In this document: positions 29,388-31,985 of the stretch, piece by piece
Layout of the letters: each line of letters opens with the position of its first letter
How positions within the stretch are numbered: position 1 is the first letter of the stretch
Source of the DNA: JACOZM01 sp035289385
GTDB lineage: Archaea; Nanobdellota; Nanobdellia; Woesearchaeales; GW2011-AR9
Length of the DNA stretch: 31,985 nucleotides
Direction: 5' to 3'
Assembly (NCBI GenBank): GCA_035289385.1
Contig: DATDXI010000075.1
Coordinates: 1 to 31,985, forward strand
Translations under genes and position numbers: made by a program
Notes under the pieces: model-generated
The model's database searches: none
Seen by the model: only the letters and a program-made list of their open reading frames with translations
Told to the model about the DNA's origin: nothing

Positions 29388-31985
29388 TTACTTTAGCTTC
29401 TGTAATTCTTGTTCAATGTAAGATAGTTCATGTTCATATTCTCCATCGTTATCGTTCTTCTTTTTCAGTTTTTTATCCTCTAAGGAGATATCTAGGTGAT
29501 GCACTCTTTTCATCAACTCCGTAATCTTGCTGTTCTTCTTTTTCTTTTTTTCATCCTCTAAGGTGATATCTAGGTGATGTACTTTCTTCATCAACTCCGT
29601 AATCTTTCCTGACTCTTGGCGGTAGAGCTGTTCTGGGATATTCTGGACAGGCTTCTGGGGAATGGAAGAATCTTGATAAGCAGGTTTTAGAGGAAGCACT
29701 GGTTGTTCTAAGGAGACTGGTCGCTGCCTAAACAGGAAGAAGTATATTATCGGAAGCAGGAGAAGGACCAGCAGGCCACTCCCGAAGATTATCAGCAGAA
29801 TTCTGTGTATAATGCCCGTGGCTTCTCCGGCAAGGGCAGCACTATCTCCTATCTCTGCATCCGACGAGGCAGGAATGCTGATGGGAAAGCTGTTCTCAGC
29901 GACAGTCTTTCCGTCCTTCCGTAATTTGGTGTGGATGGTACGTTCTCCTGCAGAAAGCCCGGCATAATGGAGCTGCTGCACAAACAGCGTATTGTTACTT
30001 AAGGAGGTGAAAGTAGCAATATCTGCGAATTCAGTACTAACACCTTTATCAATGCTATATTCAAACTCATAGGTTGGCTTGGTGGATGGATTACTGACGG
30101 CTGCTCCAGTTATTTCATTAGTTGATTCATCTGTAATAGTATCTGGTGCTGCATCTCCACCATTCTCCTTGCCGATAAAGATGTAAAAGTCAACCAGCCC
30201 ATCTTCCTGACGCTGGTCGGCCGCCACTCCGGTAACCACTTTGGATTCAATGACGACCTCTTTCTCTAAAACAGTTTCTCCAAAGGCCTGGAAGGACACT
30301 GTTACTGTTCTTGCTCCAACATTCAATCCACCTTCCACCGCAACATCCAAGGTTACCGTCTCTCCTGGAGGGATAGTAAGCTGTCGGTCATTGAAGATCT
30401 GACCAAGTAAGCCGCCTTCCACCTGGCCCGAAGTAATCTTATAGCCAATATTGTAAGGAACTTCTTTTCCTGGACCGATCAGGCCAAAGTAGCTGTACGA
30501 TCTTCCTAGCGGGCTGTCGGTATCGGTGCTGACGGCCGCTAGTTTTAACTTCAGTCTTTCTCCCTCATAGCCTTGTTTCTTTAGCTGAGCGATGACCGCA
30601 TCTTTGTTCTCAATGCCCAGGTCAAAAGAAACATCAACGGTCGCCGTCTTGTCTCCCCTGTTTGTGATGGACAATGACCCACCGCTGAAGCTTGCAGAGA
30701 GAGCAGCAGCGACGTCGGCAGCAGTGGAGTATGATGCGGTTGTTGTGACAGACTCGGCAGCTGTTGTTGCGACAGCAGCACTTGGACTGTCTCCTGAAGA
30801 GGAACTGGAGGAGGAAGAGGAACTGCTGCCTAAAAAAATTTCTGAAGCAGGGCAGCTGACGACTTGAGGGTAATAGTCTACGCCAGGGTCATAAGAATTA
30901 TAATTGGTAAGATTATAAGGATAATCGGACCCAGAATCATACCATCCATCACCATCAGCATCAACAAAATTGAGATTACAGATGTAGTCCCAGGAGTTGC
31001 CGACATTTGTTAATGTGCCAGAGTTGTTGATAGTAATGTTAAAGTTAGAGGGGAATGTTTTGAAATCAGATGAGCTACTGAGATATCTGTACACATCATA
31101 TGTTGAAGAAGTCATAAATGTATTGTGATAGATGGTACTAATATTTGGATTAGCGCCATTAAGGGCAGGATTAATGTAAAAATATAGGGTATAGCCATTA
31201 CTACTAAAAGTATTATTATAGATAGTATAGTTACCATGTCTCTGGTAGTAGTAACTTCCAAAATAAATACCAATACTATTCTCCGTGATATTGGAATGTG
31301 AAATAACGGTAGATGAAGTATTAGAAAAGTATATCCCCTGACTGTTGGAAAGAACAGTGATGTTATTCAAAATCCAACTACTTGAATCTAACAGCGAAAG
31401 ACCATAATAAAAATCTTCTACCCAACAAGAAGTGACATTAACACCAGTTTTTCCTTTGGAATATACCCCTTTATTAAGTGCACTATTGGTAGCAATTATC
31501 TTAGTATTATCACAAGTCACCTGAAGTGAACTCTGATTAATGATAATGCCGTTAGCAACATAAAAAGAACCGGGACAAAGGACTGTATTTTTATTGATAT
31601 AAGTGTTGTCTAGAGGTGCTGTACAGTTTATCGCTAATGACAAATTGACAACCAGATTTCCAGAAGCATTTACGACTGTAGTATTTTTAAAATCACCGGA
31701 TATAGAACTACTGTAAGCAACAGTAATATTATGGGGTGTTACAGTAGTCGTTGAGGAAGCATTCTTTACCTGTTCTATAACAGGGAGATATGCTAGTCCA
31801 TCACCACCTGTTGTAGCAGTTACCTCTTTATCTCCAGAAGAATTAACGAACGCTGTAACATTAGCTCCTGGTAATGGCAGTCCATCCTGGATAGAAACAT
31901 TTACTACAACATACCACCCTTTACAAACCTCTGCTGTACTGGTAACAGTAACATTATTGAGATCAATTGTGCTATTAATGAAACA
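29388..31985 (-). CDS. Surface beta-helix protein, N-terminus beyond window
   Basis: The frame is open to the window edge, so at least 865 residues are visible and the start is missing. In order: a carboxypeptidase-regulatory/Ig-like beta domain (31930-31640); a Cys-containing parallel beta-helix (NosD-like, many Asn/Ser/Thr-rich rungs, 31640-30970); a Ca-binding-like loop DADGDGWYDSGSD; a poly-Ser linker near 30800-30835; two or more beta-sandwich regions; a membrane helix (29735-29815); and a charged cytosolic tail with a 26-residue duplication. Many N-x-S/T sites suggest N-glycosylation outside the cell. The type fits an archaeal cell-surface or adhesion protein with a C-terminal anchor. 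A TTG at 31643 is not a credible start because coding-like sequence continues upstream. Confidence 0.85.
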   Translation of the reverse strand, partial: CFINSTIDLNNVTVTSTAEVCKGWYVVVNVSIQDGLPLPGANVTAFVNSSGDKEVTATTGGDGLAYLPVIEQVKNASSTTTVTPHNITVAYSSSISGDFKNTTVVNASGNLVVNLSLAINCTAPLDNTYINKNTVLCPGSFYVANGIIINQSSLQVTCDNTKIIATNSALNKGVYSKGKTGVNVTSCWVEDFYYGLSLLDSSSWILNNITVLSNSQGIYFSNTSSTVISHSNITENSIGIYFGSYYYQRHGNYTIYNNTFSSNGYTLYFYINPALNGANPNISTIYHNTFMTSSTYDVYRYLSSSSDFKTFPSNFNITINNSGTLTNVGNSWDYICNLNFVDADGDGWYDSGSDYPYNLTNYNSYDPGVDYYPQVVSCPASEIFLGSSSSSSSSSSSGDSPSAAVATTAAESVTTTASYSTAADVAAALSASFSGGSLSITNRGDKTATVDVSFDLGIENKDAVIAQLKKQGYEGERLKLKLAAVSTDTDSPLGRSYSYFGLIGPGKEVPYNIGYKITSGQVEGGLLGQIFNDRQLTIPPGETVTLDVAVEGGLNVGARTVTVSFQAFGETVLEKEVVIESKVVTGVAADQRQEDGLVDFYIFIGKENGGDAAPDTITDESTNEITGAAVSNPSTKPTYEFEYSIDKGVSTEFADIATFTSLSNNTLFVQQLHYAGLSAGERTIHTKLRKDGKTVAENSFPISIPASSDAEIGDSAALAGEATGIIHRILLIIFGSGLLVLLLLPIIYFFLFRQRPVSLEQPVLPLKPAYQDSSIPQKPVQNIPEQLYRQESGKITELMKKVHHLDITLEDEKKKKKNSKITELMKRVHHLDISLEDKKLKKKNDNDGEYEHELSYIEQELQKLK
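29475..29606 (-). repeat. Two 54-bp direct repeats in the surface-protein tail
   Basis: Copies at 29475-29528 and 29553-29606, with a 78-base period (26 codons) and only a few mismatches, encode KITELMKKVHHLDITLED and KITELMKRVHHLDISLED, each followed by a Lys-rich stretch. This is a recent in-frame duplication. Confidence 0.85.

Noticed and set aside
29475..29606. CRISPR array
   Set aside because: Only two repeats, in frame with a coding region, with a 24-base low-complexity spacer. It is a protein repeat.
31641..31643. TTG as the start of the surface protein
   Set aside because: The same frame stays open to the window edge with domain-like sequence, so the gene is cut by the window.

Overview
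The window reads as an archaeal chromosome segment, most likely from a DPANN-type lineage (Woesearchaeota-like; the phylum is an inference). The archaeal markers are transcription factor E, aIF2-beta followed directly by a DUF424 gene, an archaeal Holliday junction resolvase (Hjc), an archaeal-type TyrRS and a tRNase Z. A/T-rich TATA boxes lie about 26 bases upstream of many start codons, which indicates leaderless mRNAs. Bacterial-type genes are mixed in: gyrase A, ScpB and an M16 peptidase. No rRNA, tRNA, CRISPR array or insertion sequence was seen.

Layout. (1) 77-9917: a five-gene, one-direction accessory cassette: a coiled-coil protein, a two-part protein with a Pro/Lys linker, a fused SF2/SNF2-like helicase and class I methyltransferase, and two unknown proteins. 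Three of its junctions overlap, so the cassette looks like one co-translated unit. It is the best candidate here for an undescribed system. (2) 10005-13559: M24 peptidase, two small membrane proteins, a UPF0316 membrane protein and, divergently, an M16 zinc peptidase. (3) 13592-17935: TyrRS, an orphan protein, a HAD hydrolase coupled to tRNase Z, and another orphan. (4) 18041-23144: an information-processing block with Hjc, TFE, two small membrane proteins, aIF2-beta, DUF424, a winged-helix-like protein, ScpB, a structured intergenic region with a possible 38-aa microprotein, and an ACT-domain protein. (5) 23281-28984: gyrA interrupted by an intein at the catalytic tyrosine, then a THUMP/methyltransferase-like protein that has lost its key motifs, then an orphan. 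(6) 28985-31985: degenerate-looking sequence and a large surface beta-helix protein that runs off the right edge.

How the genes work together. In the cassette, the helicase-methyltransferase would be the enzymatic core, and the coiled-coil and linker proteins would be structural or targeting subunits. No substrate can be named from sequence. The rest is mainly housekeeping: translation (TyrRS, aIF2-beta, tRNase Z), transcription (TFE) and chromosome topology or segregation (GyrA, ScpB, Hjc). Using the TATA-to-start distance as a ruler, I moved several starts inward from the longest possible reading frame (10005-11033, 11616-12206, 14742-15734, 19540-19929, 20137-20544, 22452-23144).
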